Part shown: piece after piece, positions 26,601-46,681 of the stretch
Layout of the letters: each line of letters begins with the position of its first letter
Position numbering within the stretch: position 1 is the stretch's first letter
Origin: Trematomus loennbergii
Taxonomy: Eukaryota > Chordata > Actinopteri > Perciformes > Nototheniidae
Reading direction: 5' to 3'
Assembly: GCA_012861695.1 (NCBI GenBank)
Contig: JAAOOA010000002.1
Location: 20,883,803-20,947,802, forward strand
Length of the DNA: 64,000 nucleotides
The notes under the pieces: model-generated
What the model was told of the DNA's origin: nothing
Database searches by the model: none
Seen by the model: only the letters and a program-made list of their open reading frames with translations
Translations under genes and position numbers: made by a program

Positions 26601-27929
26601 ATCAGACGGGGAATGGTTTTTTGTTTATTGTTCTTTTGGAAGGGAATATCCATCCTTAAAATAGTTGTAGATATTTGTATACATACACCTTTAAATAGTT
26701 AAGTGAATGTATACACTAAAAACACAGACAATCGCCTCCCTAACTTGCTAATTGTGTGGTTGTGATAAAATGACATTTTAATCCAACTAGCTTTAGGTTA
26801 GTGTGGGCTTTTAGCAGTGTCCGTATCCAGTAAAACGTTCATGATTTGAGATTTAACTACCCTGCTCCTTATTATTTTTCTTTCTGAAGCATCTTTGTTA
26901 TCTGCTGCTCAACTATTATTTGTCTTTTTGAATGATTTCTATTTACAAAATACACTGAGCTGCTCATATTATAGAAAAACACATATTTACTAATAGAATA
27001 GGATGGGGTCCTGGAACATAGGGACCACAGGTAAAGGAAGTTATGCACACATTTCATCAGACTCACTTCTGAGAGTATTTCTTTGCCTCAACTTCATTGT
27101 AGAACTGTGGGGATAAGAGCACATCATTAACATTTCAATTAAATAAAACTGTTCAAAACATCTGTCAGCAGACATCTAAATGTGTGTCTCGTGTATCTTC
27201 ATTACATTATATGTCATTTTTATATTATTTAGACTTATAAGACACTTTCGCTTACAAAATGAGACCTAAGTAGTAACATAAAACTACAAATAACGAGCCA
27301 GTCACTGCAACAACACATTTCTAGATTGTGAACAGACATTTAACAATCAAACAATGAATTCAGTGTAATAAAGACAATTCAAAAAATGAGTTTCATTCTT
27401 GACTCTTCCTGACTCACTAAATTCACACCACCTGTTGTCCTCCTAGATGTTTATTAACCTGCAGCAAAGACCAGAGGACGTTTCCTGTTCTCATCTATTC
27501 AGCCTGTGACTTGATCATTAAGCTATAACGTTAGAATCAGTGAGAACATCGTGCTTTTTTTTTAATGTAAGCATGTTCGTAACTTTTGGTTTTACCAAAA
27601 TACCTTTTAACTATGTTCTCTATATCTAGCAATTACAAACGACTTCAATTCACAAGACAGGACACAAAACGTTGATCAAAAACTACTAAACTAGAGTTAA
27701 TTACACCTTTACAACAATAAGTTAACTACTCAATAGTTAGCCAATCATCAAGTCAACATCACGTCTGTGCCCTATTAAAAGGCTCATAGTGTTATATTAT
27801 TATACCAAGGGTTCCCTTTAAAGAACCAAACTGCTGCTGTTAGCTTAGCATCTGAAAACTACTATAATCCGTGTTACTGACCAATTCGGGAGGGGCTGTG
27901 TGTTCAGGCCGCCGGCAGTTGGAGGTCAT
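23635..27929 (-). CDS. bud23: 18S rRNA (guanine-N7)-methyltransferase Bud23 (WBSCR22), complete
   Basis: BUD23, partnered with TRMT112, makes the internal m7G in 18S rRNA and acts in 40S ribosome maturation in the nucleus. Twelve coding exons join without a break: 27882-27929, 27067-27104, 26323-26418, 26069-26151, 25719-25815, 25512-25608, 25379-25429, 25203-25288, 24921-24966, 24768-24829, 23865-23954 and 23635-23689. They total 849 bases, 282 codons plus stop, against about 281 in human. Motifs in order are RRPEH...PPELFYNEVEA (N-terminus), LLDVGCGSGLSG (SAM-binding motif I, residues about 55-66), [47 protein letters not shown] and [13 protein letters not shown] basic tail follows ([14 protein letters not shown]) ending in RKPHF. 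All introns are GT-AG. It is head to head with dnajc30, as in mammals. Confidence 0.97.
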
Positions 27930-28025
27930 GGCTGTCCTTGTGTATGTGTTTTTATCTAAAGATGAAGAGTTAACTTGTAATATCTGTTCATCAACAAGCT
28001 AAGTGTTGTGATAGCCGACGGTCCA

Positions 28026-28047
28026 CACGTGAAGAACAATGACGTCA
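28026..28047. promoter_or_regulatory. E-box and perfect CRE upstream of bud23
   Basis: CACGTG (28026-28031) and the palindromic cAMP-response element TGACGTCA (28040-28047) lie about 100-120 bp upstream of the bud23 start codon. They are in the shared bud23/dnajc30 intergenic region. Binding is inferred from consensus only. Confidence 0.55.
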
Positions 28048-28288
28048 CATTCAAGCGACGTAAAAAGTACTTCTTCGTTAAATGTATTAAAAGCAGCTTA
28101 AAATCAGACGCCATCTACTGGTCAAACAGGTAGGTACATTTTGAACAAGTTACATATCTACTGTATATTTTGCCAGTGTATCGTTTACAGTGCTGGATGA
28201 AGTATTTTATTTAAAATAAAATACGAAAATGTAAAAATACTACAAGTAAAAGTCTTTTAAACTAAATGTTACCTAAGGAAAAGTATAG

Positions 28289-28357
28289 GTTCAAGGTTCA
28301 AGGTTTTTTATTTTGTCATACGAACATAGCTATAGTGTAGTTATGACGATGAAAATC
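28289..28357 (-). mobile_element. L2-type LINE 3' end, 5'-truncated
   Basis: On the minus strand this is the same 3' terminus as the element at the left edge: ATTTTCATCG, CATAACTACACTATAGCTAT, a TATGAC step, an AT-rich polyadenylation-like stretch and a CTTGAAC tandem tail. Only about 70 bp remain, a typical severely 5'-truncated insertion. It sits inside the bud23/dnajc30 intergenic region. Confidence 0.8.
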
Positions 28358-28550
28358 TTAGGTCATCTGATCTAACCAATCAAGTATGCCTAAAGTACTA
28401 GGATATAAATAACTCATTGTGCAGAATTGCCCCTTTCAGTAATATTTTTATTTAGTTTATACAATTATTATTATTATTAGTGCAATACCAGAGCTGTTAT
28501 GGAAGGTTATATCAGTAGGCTACAAGTTATAGAATCGTTTTCTGTGAAAT

Positions 28551-28599
28551 GATTGGCCGACTATGAAAGTACTTCCTGTAAACATTGACTCTGATTGGT
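28551..28599 (+). promoter_or_regulatory. Paired inverted CCAAT boxes, putative dnajc30 promoter
   Basis: GATTGGC at 28551-28557 and GATTGGT at 28593-28599 are inverted CCAAT boxes (NF-Y type), 42 bp apart in the same orientation. TTCCGG cores resembling ETS sites follow near 28615-28620 and 28636-28641. Together they suggest a TATA-less promoter just upstream of dnajc30. Confidence 0.5.
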
Positions 28600-28688
28600 T
28601 CCTCGTCGTTTGACGTTCCGGATGTTGCATGTTTTTTTCCGGTCAGCTCACCCATGGATGTAGGGCTCACCGTTCCGTTCTCGGTAAA

Positions 28689-29780
28689 ATGGCAGAGGTC
28701 GGTCATAGGCTGGGGAGCGGGGCTTACCGGCTGTCCGCCCTCAGAAACAGCCAGAGTTGGTCGGTGTGCACCGGAGAGAGTCCCGGTCCTCTGCTGGTCA
28801 ACTCCCTCAGTGACAGCCGGTGTAAAGAGCAGTCAACCCGGGACCAACATCGTGAAGTTCAGCCAGTGTCAAGAAGCAAAGCAACACGACTCAAACCAGA
28901 GAAACTTTCCGGAGTGACAACAAGTGAAAGTCCACAGAAAAATGGGACTTTGCGCTGTGTCAGGTATTTGGAGCTGGATTCATCCCGGTTTATCAGAGAG
29001 AGACTTAACACTTACACAACATCCCTGTACCTCTCAGCGAGGCAGCAGGAGAGGCTGCTGCCCGGCAGGATGACATCCTGGAGCAGAGGAGCTGTTTTCA
29101 TCCACCCTGACACCTTCAGGTCAGGGCAGGGGTCAGACAGGTGGAGGCGTCTGAAAGCCCATCCTAATACCATGCAGGTATCTACCAGAAGCTACAGCTG
29201 GAAGAGTGACCGCAGCTCAGAGGAGGCTCCGATTATGTACAGAGCAAGGACGACTTATTACGACATCCTCAGAGTGTCCCCTGGTGCCACACAGTCCCAG
29301 ATCAAGACAGCCTACTACAAGCAGTCTTTTCTTTTCCACCCTGACAAGAACCCAGGGAACGATGAGGCCACGCAGCGCTTCTTTGATATAAGCAAGGCCT
29401 ACACAGTGCTGGGAAACATTGGCCTCAGGAGGAAGTATGACCGTGGGATTCTCAGCAGTTCAGATGTTCACAGTGCAGGGAGACCTTCCTCCAAAGAGAC
29501 CATGAGCAAATCCTCAGCCCCCCCACATCAGCAACACTACAGAACCAGGCAGTTCTCCCAAACTGGGAAGAAGGCCATGTTTGATTTCGATGCTTTTTAT
29601 CAGGCTCACTATGGGGAGCAGCTGCAGAGGGAGAAGGACATGAGAGCCAGGAAGCAGCGCCTCCAGGAGCAGAAGAAGGAGAACCTCAACAAGTGGAAGG
29701 AGGGAAGACATTTGGACTTGACTATGATAGTGCTGATGGCCATGGCAGGCGTTCTCGTTGTGAATCTCAGCATATCCTGA
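28689..29780 (+). CDS. dnajc30: DnaJ homolog subfamily C member 30 (mitochondrial-type J-protein)
   Basis: Single-exon gene of 363 codons. DNAJC30 is an inner-mitochondrial-membrane J-protein tied to ATP synthase and complex I repair. The J domain spans about residues 188-255. It starts TTYYDILRVSPGATQSQIK, carries the HPDKN motif that stimulates Hsp70, and ends RRKYDRGILS. The family signature FDFDAFYQAHYGEQL and a basic coiled stretch follow. A single hydrophobic segment ends the protein (LTMIVLMAMAGVLVVNL, about 344-360). I chose the ATG at 28689 because its context (AAAATGG) is strong, and 28629, in frame 20 codons earlier, has a weak one. About 185 residues precede the J domain, against roughly 50 in human, and the N-terminal part shows arginine and serine richness compatible with an import signal. 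It is head to head with bud23 and tail to tail with sh2b2. Confidence 0.95.
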   Translation: MAEVGHRLGSGAYRLSALRNSQSWSVCTGESPGPLLVNSLSDSRCKEQSTRDQHREVQPVSRSKATRLKPEKLSGVTTSESPQKNGTLRCVRYLELDSSRFIRERLNTYTTSLYLSARQQERLLPGRMTSWSRGAVFIHPDTFRSGQGSDRWRRLKAHPNTMQVSTRSYSWKSDRSSEEAPIMYRARTTYYDILRVSPGATQSQIKTAYYKQSFLFHPDKNPGNDEATQRFFDISKAYTVLGNIGLRRKYDRGILSSSDVHSAGRPSSKETMSKSSAPPHQQHYRTRQFSQTGKKAMFDFDAFYQAHYGEQLQREKDMRARKQRLQEQKKENLNKWKEGRHLDLTMIVLMAMAGVLVVNLSIS

Positions 29781-32700
29781 AATAGATGCAGCACCTTGGC
29801 GGGTGCCTCTCTGGGGTTGCATGTTACAACTCTCAGGGAGGAGAAAGAGGGGGAGAGAGAGTGCTACCTCAGACTGTTTTGCAAGTGTTGCACGGTTTTT
29901 GACAGTTGAAGATGATTTTTTCTTGTGTGTTTTTAAGGAGCAAACAAAGGCTGAATCACTGGTTAGAGGCCAAAGATTGGTATTTATAAACTGTGTCATT
30001 AGCTGATTGTTTCAAAACAGCAACTGAGCATATTACTTTTCCTCATTCATTCACTTTAAGACTGTAAAAACCAGTAGAAACAAAAACTACAAACACTTAC
30101 CTAAAAAGTGGGTGCTGAATGATCATAAATCAGAAACGTCAAGAGAGAGAACATTTACAAATCGTATGTACAGGTAATATTATATTTCACTCTTAATGGC
30201 TTTCTCACCGTTGATTTATTTTAACCTAGGTTTCAGAGACGTCATTACAATCTTGTCAAATGGTCACTCTCCTTATCTCAAGAAGCTGATGTAGACTGTT
30301 ATGGAGGTTTAGTTTTTGTGCCATCAACATCTGTACCACCAGGTGTGAAGTTTCTGTGTCTGCACTTATTTATTTCATTTCCATAGGGACAAGTCTGAAG
30401 CCAAACCACCCTTATTGGCAGCTCTCATTGAATTCCTTTCACCCACATGCTGCACAAGGATGTGAACATTGAATGTCTGAGGCTGGAACACGCACAATCC
30501 CTTTGCCTTTCCTTACACACTGCATCTGTAATTCAGGAAATCACTTTGAAGTGTGCAAATGTAAGATTATTAGAAAAATAATACACATGTATACACCTAT
30601 TTTTTAGAGTGTATCGATCTACTGTATATTATGTTGTTAAATTGTTTATTTTTAATAGGGGTAACTGTATAAACCAACTCTCAACCAACAGTTTGATTCA
30701 TATTTTTTAAATAGTTTTATTTATCAATGAAGATCATAGTTTGTGATTACCCAGAATGCTTTGCGTGTTTTTTTTTGTCTGCAATTCTATAAGATCTGAC
30801 CTCTAGAGGGCGCCTGAGCACATCCAAATCATCATAGGCTTCAGTTGGAGGCCTCTGTGTAGTCTGTAATGGACGATACTCATTTATGGTATGGAAGTCT
30901 GCTGAGAGCTGCTGTTGTTGATAATACATCAGTTTATTTCCTTGAAGATGCTTCCCAGTAGAAACTTCCAACATGGTTCATTTCTGGGATTAAAGGAATA
31001 CTTCGCCAACAGAAGGAATATTTGTCAATTACTCACGGTGTGTTACCTTGAATTCTAGGAGAATTATTTTTTTCCATATGCCTATAGTGAACGAATAATT
31101 AAAAAAGACTCGTCTTGAATGAAAGTATATGGGGCTGAACTTTCACAACAGTAAAACTATATCCAAACATTTTCACTCTCATAATTTTTGTATATGTAAT
31201 AGAAAGTAGTTAATTTAATGTCTCATTTATCCAGTTGTATTCTCAGTATTTCCCTTACTATTTAAGACAATTCTGCATAGACAGTCTTACGTTTGTGCAG
31301 GCATGCCTCTTTTAAATAGAAGATTTAAGCAAAAAATACACATGTTTTGTTAAATGTATTTTGAAGGAACTGTGAATGAAATTGAGACTTGGATTATACT
31401 TTACAAGTTGTGTGAGAGTTTGTAGCCTGATGTTTTGATGCAGTTTTGCCGTTGTTAAATGGCCCAAAACTTATATTCATTACTTGCATGAAAGATAAAT
31501 GTTTTCTTCAAGAATTCAAGGTTACATGGGTTGAGTAGTTAAGAATCAAATGGACATTTTGTTGGTAAAGAATTCTTTCAAGTTATCAGTGTTTAAACTG
31601 ACTGTAGTGGTCAAACAAGTCAAACCCTTTGAACTATGATACTGCTGCACTAGATCTCATAATACAAATGTGTGGTAGCATTAGGGCCTAAATATGGAAG
31701 ATAGGCTGACTCTGTTTCATTTAATAATATAAACTGAAACAAATGAAAACCACGCAACCTCACGTTTGACACCTCAGTTAATACAGAATACATACATGTG
31801 AAACAAATTATCTCTATAGAGAGCTCTACTTTATCAGATTGTTTTTGTAACACCAAACTCTTCAACTTGTTTAAGCCGTATGTCATGCTGTTAGTGACGT
31901 GTGTTCATTTAACAGATTAAAAACATTTTATTTTTTTTTAAATAACAAATGTGAAAAACAGAATACCGTATTGTTAAAATACAGTATTTATCCACATTCA
32001 CGATAATATTTATATATTCAACAAAAAAAGTCTTCATATTAATAATAATAATTAAAAAAAATCATATGTGTCCGAAAGGGAGTAGGAGGAAGCAAATGCT
32101 TATTAATTCCCACCCCTTACTTGATAAATTTTAAGTCATTATGCAAGTTGTTCCTACTTACATTTACATTTATACATACATATACAATAATTTCTCATCT
32201 TCAATCACCTCTCTTCATTCTCATAGTTTTCCAAAAAAGTGTTTCTGTACTGTGTGTTGAATAACCGCAGGAAAAAGTGCAACATTTCTTCACATTTTAT
32301 TCACAGAAATATAAAGTAGTATGTCAAGTACATCACTTTGTACAAAATTGCACAGACTCTTCAAAACTCAGTCAGACAACAGAAAATGTAGCTTAAGAAG
32401 TGTTAAGAAAATAAAAGGGAGGCATGAGCAATCTGTGATATGTGAGATGGGCTCTTGCAACAGACAGGCTCCACTGAGGATGTTTCATCAAGAAGAATCA
32501 ATCAATTGTACATAAATAAGACTCGATAGGAAAAATGTAATTTACAACAGCTGAGGAATAAATATGTTTCAAAAATAGGATTCAAATTGGCACATGAACT
32601 GCTCCGTTCTCTCCTCGACTGAAATTTAAACGTCACCATTGAAGCTAAATGGCCGTGCTTGAAAAGCCCAATGTTGACTCTTGATATGTTTATTCTTTCC

Positions 32701-34267
32701 GAACAAAAGTTTGCATATGTGTGAAGTACAGTATCTGAAATCTGGCTGCTCTCTATTCATTTTGTAAGGTGTGCCTCGCCAGTTTAAAAAGAAAAAGGTG
32801 TGACATTGTGGGAAGTTCATCCCTGGGTTGGATCAGAGCATTGATACCACTCCACTGAACATGAAAGTGGTAACCATTTTCTTATTTAACTCTTGGCAAT
32901 GCATTTCCAAAATGTCAAACATTTCCTTTAAGAAGGTATTTGGACTGATATTGTGTTATAGTGAATGTCTGTGATGTACATTTTTACAGTAACATGAGTA
33001 TTTTGTTGTGTTTTTTCTTACGAGTTAATAACTCAACAAGCCCATCACTCTGTCAGCATAAAGTAAAGCACAACAACATCACATCTTCCCATTCAAACAT
33101 GGCCATCTACTACCCCTAACTTACTGCCTGTCCACACCAGGCCGCACTAACAGTACCAAATACTGCCGCCTCTCTAAAAAGCGAGTCCCCGGTCCGTCCA
33201 ATAAATGCTGGATTTGGTATAATAATATCTTCAAGGCATTACTTCAAGTGAACTCCTATATTAACAGCATATCTAATCTACAGGTTATTGATATGATAAG
33301 CTTGAATACAGAACCAGCACCAGATGGAGGGACCTCGAAAACCATGTTTTAGAAACACTACTGCAGCACACCGATCATTAAAAATATTTGAGCTCTAATA
33401 CACCATCACACACTCTTATACAAATAACCCGGTATGACGGCAAAATGTAAGCCACCCGGCCGTATTCATACAAACTGAACATGTGTCCATGTACCATTTC
33501 AGAGTTTCTAAAGTGATATGTAACACAACATATGACCACCTGTGTGTGTGTATGTGTTGCAGCCATTAATGAAACTGAGAAACAAAGCCAATTCATTATG
33601 ATGAGATATGCATGATCAGTGTGTTTTTAGCAGAAACTGAAGATATAGTAATTACCTGCGTAACATTTTTGGGTTTTTGAGTTTATGTGAGATGGCAAAC
33701 GCTATGACCAACAGTCTATTCAAGTCCAAGGTAATTGTCAGGCACTAAGACCCTTTAGGCTGTAGACGTTTTAAGAAAAACATGTCCGAGCTAATGCTAA
33801 CACGCCCATGATTGCAGAGACCCAGGGCAGGACTTTCTAGGGAAACCCTGCGGGGACAGTGAGGATATCCGGGACAGACTCAAAGCAGCTTTAAAAACAT
33901 TAAGGGATGCTCTCGGGGCTCTAAGGGGAGGGGGTGTTTCTTCAAGGTCATTGCAAACCCTCAATCCTTCACTAGGGTGGTGACACAGGCTCTGCTCCCA
34001 GGGAACTGTGGGTAAGGGTGAACAGGAAGTGGTCAGAAGAAATGAATCAAAGCCATATGACTCCACTTGAAGACTTCTCTCCGCCTAAACTCATCTTTCT
34101 GCTCACCATAATCTCACCACCCTTCCTAAATCAGAGACACAGGAAATTGCCTTGAAACTAAAACAAACAAACACAACGATGGGTGATCCAGTGATATGGA
34201 ACGTTTTCATCATCAGCAGAGCGCCCCATGTCATCTCCGATACATAACTAAACCCACCCCGGGTTGT
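29781..34267. other. Convergent 3' UTR/intergenic region between dnajc30 and sh2b2
   Basis: No coding exon is supported on either strand. It should contain the dnajc30 3' UTR at the left and the sh2b2 3' UTR (minus strand) at the right. A reverse-strand AATAAA at about 32296-32301 is a candidate sh2b2 poly(A) signal. The segment near 31920-32060 is strongly AT-rich with homopolymer runs. Confidence 0.55.
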
Positions 34268-42026
<7,759 letters not shown>

Positions 42027-42029
<3 letters not shown>

Positions 42030-42061
42030 CACTGGGCCATGCCAACCCACGAGGAGAGGCT
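42027..42061 (-). promoter_or_regulatory. sh2b2 5' UTR acceptor and minimal uORF overlapping the start codon
   Basis: On the minus strand an acceptor (CTCTGTAG, exon from 42059) is followed by ATG GCC CAG TGA starting at 42040. The TGA overlaps the main ATG (TGATG, main start at 42029). The non-coding first exon(s) must lie further right and were not identified. Confidence 0.6.
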
Positions 42062-42623
42062 ACAGAGGAGGAAGAAGAGCAGAGTCAGTGTGGATTCAAG
42101 AGAAATACTTCAGCGTGTATGTGTGCAACTCCTGGCTCTGGATCAGACGTACCACACATGTGGATCGGCCTGCATGTGTGATGCTGCAAAGAATAAAAGA
42201 TGTGTGAATGAAGCAGACTGCTGAACCAGCATGTTTGTCTTTATGATCATTATAAACATTTCTGATGACCTCATTGTCCTCAGTAGCTATAAGCACTACT
42301 TGTCAGCATCCGGAGTCCAGAGTCTCGGACAGTTGAAGATGTGATTGAAGGTTTGAAATCCGCTTTTCAACAGATTCAATGTGACAACAGAAGTGAACAG
42401 GAATCCAGAAAGCTAGAGTCTCCATCACTTACCAATTGATAGTTTCTGACAAGCACTGGGATTGTCTGAATTGAGTTATGTCGGAGCAGGTTGACAGCAA
42501 CTCAGATTCAACACGGACTCACCATACAGCGCATTTTGCTTTTCCATCTCACTCTCTGTTGTTTTGAGTTTTTGTTTTTGAAGTTACTATCGCCAAATCA
42601 TCTTACATTCCTCTGCTCCCCAC

Positions 42624-42625
<2 letters not shown>

Positions 42626-42685
<60 letters not shown>
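42626..42685. repeat. (TG)n microsatellite
   Basis: Thirty clean TG units, no phase slip. Confidence 0.95.
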
Positions 42686-44170
42686 CGTATGACTCAGCCT
42701 TCTCTGGCAGATCAGTGCCACACCACATCACAGCACTGATAACACTCTTCTCTCTCTCTGTGCTTACCACCATTGTGTCAGTAGCAACATCCAAGGCCAG
42801 TTTTCACCCCTCTCATCTCTCTCTTTCTGCGCCTCAACACATGTGTGACTAATGCAGCATCAGTGGATGTCGTTGCACAATCAACCACATGTTGCTTTGA
42901 TTATTGTTGTCTGTAAATCGCGGAGATAAAATATATTGTCTGAGTGGGCAGGCAGAGTGACATACGCACGGTTGATGGCAAACACTCCTCAAGCTGGGGA
43001 GCTTATTCTCAGAGCTGCTCGTGCTGCTCTTGGCAGTTTGCTCACAATATGCGCTCAAATGTTTGCTTCCTGCACTCTGAAACCAAATCATGCATACATT
43101 TGCACTGCATTGGTTCCTGGAATTACTCTTGCACGCAGCGTTATTGTGATTTTCAAAAAGCATCCATGTGGGCCCTAGTTTCAGGATTAGTGAAAAAAAC
43201 TCTGTACTGGAATTAAGTCTGACACACACTTTGAACTACAAGCCAATATCTTTGTTTCAGTCCCTTTTCTTTAAATCTATTGCAGATCTGAAACAACATC
43301 ATGCCAGATCAGAGAGAGGATAATGATGAGGGGAAGTACACAGGAGTGTCAGCTCTTTGAAATCTCTTCACAAGAGAAACTCCTGGATGTGGCCACCTGG
43401 TGTCAGAATTTCAGAGGAATGATGGATGGAGACACTCGAAAGTAAAGAAAAGGATAGGGTGGGACTAAAGAATGATAAGCCAACAAAGTAAATGTCTCCC
43501 TTATCTGTGTGTATGTCCCAGGGGAATCTAAATGTGCCAAACTGTGGTCATTTAGCTCAATTTAAGTTCAACTAGTGTGCAGAAGTGGGTGGTCGGGGGT
43601 CTCGAATGAAGCTGTTTGGATTGGCACTGTGTTTTGGTTTGTTTTCTCCATGTTCTGCCAACAAGGCGGAATCACATCCAATGGTCCCGGGTCAGGAGCG
43701 CTTTCATAAACTTGTGACAGAAATAACTCAAGAAGAAAGAAAGATACAACATTTATCAAATGTAGTTGTTAAACTGTTGTTAAACTTAATTAATGGCGAA
43801 TAAATAATTTACCATTGAAAATAATTAACATTTGGGTTCCCAAAAGTGGAAAAGCTGCAGAGGATGTCTGGACCATAATCCATTTACAAATAACTTATTA
43901 ACATCTGTTCCATTTAGGAAAGTGAATTATCAGTAACTAATGTATAACCAAAAAGAAAAGAGAAACATCAGCTAATAAGATATTTTACAACCTGGCTACC
44001 CAAAATGTGATATTAAAAGATTCATTCTAAAAAGAGTTATGAGAAAGTGGTACAGAGATACAATTAAAATCACTTTCCAGATTCATTTCATTCATGAATC
44101 AATGACTCCAGACATCCATCTCTTTGTTCCTCCAAGCCACACCAAAGCTATAGTGTGAAGTGTTGTGATG

Positions 44171-44194
44171 TCGTGTGTGTGTGTGTGTGTGTGT
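44171..44194. repeat. (GT)n microsatellite, short
   Basis: About twelve GT units. Confidence 0.9.
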
Positions 44195-44362
44195 TGCCTG
44201 AGAGGAAGTTAATACCCATTCAGCTATTTCAAACCTGCACTGGGCCCTCTTTCCACTCATTCAGCAGATTAACAACAACCCAGTGAGGTGTGTTTCTCAA
44301 AATGACTGTCCTTCCGCAAATATGAGGATGTGTCTCTCTCTAGAAAACTGAACTAACAGTAC

Positions 44363-44566
<204 letters not shown>

Positions 44567-46114
44567 GCATGAAACCTAAGCCCTGAGTCTGGAGGAAGTG
44601 GACAGCATTAAGGTTTTCTGAGGCTCAGCACGCTGAAGCAGAATACATACTGCAGAGGGAATAAACTAAATAATGTCTGGGACTATGGAGAGGGCAGTGC
44701 TGGAAAGTAACTAATTCCATATTTCAAAAACAGATATTGAAATACATACCAGCAACAGCAGCAAAATGCCACAATCTAACAGTTCAAACAAATTAAGAAA
44801 TGATTTATTTGTGTGGTGTGTGTCACAGGGGACATTTGACCACAGAACAAGTTATTCTAGGATACTTTGTTTAGTTTAAAACCTGCAGAAACAAAAAAGT
44901 GCAGGTGTGACATCACTATATAAGTTTAATCATTATAAGTCAACTCACAAGTTGAGTCCCGAAAGTATCAAGTATTTTCACTTTAAAAGGTTCAAGTCCA
45001 TCTCAACTCACAAGTCATTGATGTGGAAGTCATTATTATTATTTTGTTAGTAGGATTTTGATGGATTTGACAAGTGAAGGACATGAGTATTTTTCCCCCA
45101 CTGGAGGGGGGCATGTTTTTGCTCCATAGGCCAGCTGCTAAAACAATCAGTGAGAGTGTGGAGGTGGAGGAGACAAGGGGAGCGTAAAGAAAGGGACGGG
45201 GGGGAGCCGAGGCACCATGTCCAACATCTCCACGACTCCCTCTGTATTTAAGACCATTGATGGACTTACAATACCATAAAACAAGATTGAAGATGTCGAG
45301 GGGAACGTTAAAATATTCACCTCCATCCTTCAGGCTCCTGTTTCTCTTCCCTATCTGTTGTAAAAATCTACCACTCCTGTGCCCCCTCCTCCTCCTGCTG
45401 CTTCTTTACCCCGGGGAGCAGGGCTGATATCTCTGTCAGATGTTTGGGAGTTCTGTCTGTAACAGTAAACTGAACAGGAAGGAGACGGAAGAAACATTAC
45501 TGTGTGGGGGGAAGCTATCAAATACAGCCTGCAAAACACATCGGGCGAGATACGTTCACTTTATGTAGTTTGAGGAGCCTCACAGGACTGAACTATTCTC
45601 CTGATTAATACTGCGGTGTTGTGGCTACTGAGGAAGTGATGATGTAGCCAAGCATAGCGGATGTACACAGATTTGTATTTTAAAGCTGTGTGTACACATA
45701 CCTCCCTGCACTTAGGGGAATAAACACTACATATATGTAGTTTAACAGAGTTATATCTAAACACATGCTGCAGTTTCATGCCAGCAGTACGCCTTCGGTG
45801 ATTGGCTGCTGAGGACGATTGGTGATGTTGTGCTCCGGCCCCGGGGAGGTTAGGCCCTGCGATGTTTTCCAAGATTAGCCCGCTCCAAAGCACAGCATAC
45901 AGCTAGCAGCACACTCAGTACAGTACAGATCTGTGTGAACATCTCCAACGCTATGTGAATCCAGTAACAACATGTTCTTCTTATATAAGATGTACACATA
46001 AGATATGTCATGTTAGACACACAAAGGTTAAACAGGAAAACAAAACGATGGTATTTATGTTGGTTTTCTTTGTATAGGCATGCATATCCAAGTATTAATG
46101 TCAAGAATGTATAA

Positions 46115-46405
46115 TAAATAGAGCTGATGAATTGGTTAATTAATAAATCATTTTGATAACCTTTTGATATAAGTAATCATTCAAACATCTCACAGGATTT
46201 GCTGGCATATTCTTTTTATGGGAAACTCTTTAAAGAACATAATAGTTCATCGAAGATTGAGGCAAACAGGTTGGTAATTGGGCTTTACATTATAATTACT
46301 TTCATTATCAATTGGTCTGATGATTATTTTTTCAATGAAAAGGTTGTTTACTCTATGAAATATGAAAAAAAAGCGTATAAAGCCCATCACTACTTCAGAT
46401 ACTAA
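46115..46405. repeat. Possible degraded AT-rich dispersed repeat
   Basis: TTTCATTATCAATTGGTCTG followed by ATGATTATTTTTTCAATGA resembles a common fish repeat built on TTTCATTATCGATTAATCTG-like wording. It is diverged, and its borders are uncertain. Confidence 0.4.
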
Positions 46406-46620
46406 AAGCAAAATGGAGACTCAATTTGCAGCTCTAACATACTGTAGGTGATAGAGATGCAGAAATCAGAAGAAACATGCAAAAGTAGAACCGAAAGAAA
46501 AACAGACTCTGACACAGGAGGCAAAGTCACCCTGACAGAAAAGCGCCTCTACTCAAGATGTCAAAAGACAGGATATTACAGTAGACATCCAGGTGTGGGT
46601 GTGGGTGTGTGTGAAAAAGC

Positions 46621-46627
<7 letters not shown>

Positions 46628-46680
<53 letters not shown>

Positions 46681-46681
46681 A
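46628..46681. repeat. (GA)n microsatellite
   Basis: GA units with one GACAG interruption near 46653. Confidence 0.95.

Noticed and set aside
42849..43229. 126-codon minus-strand open frame upstream of sh2b2
   Set aside because: It has no recognisable motif and overlapping frames of similar length on the other strand. Not supported as a gene.
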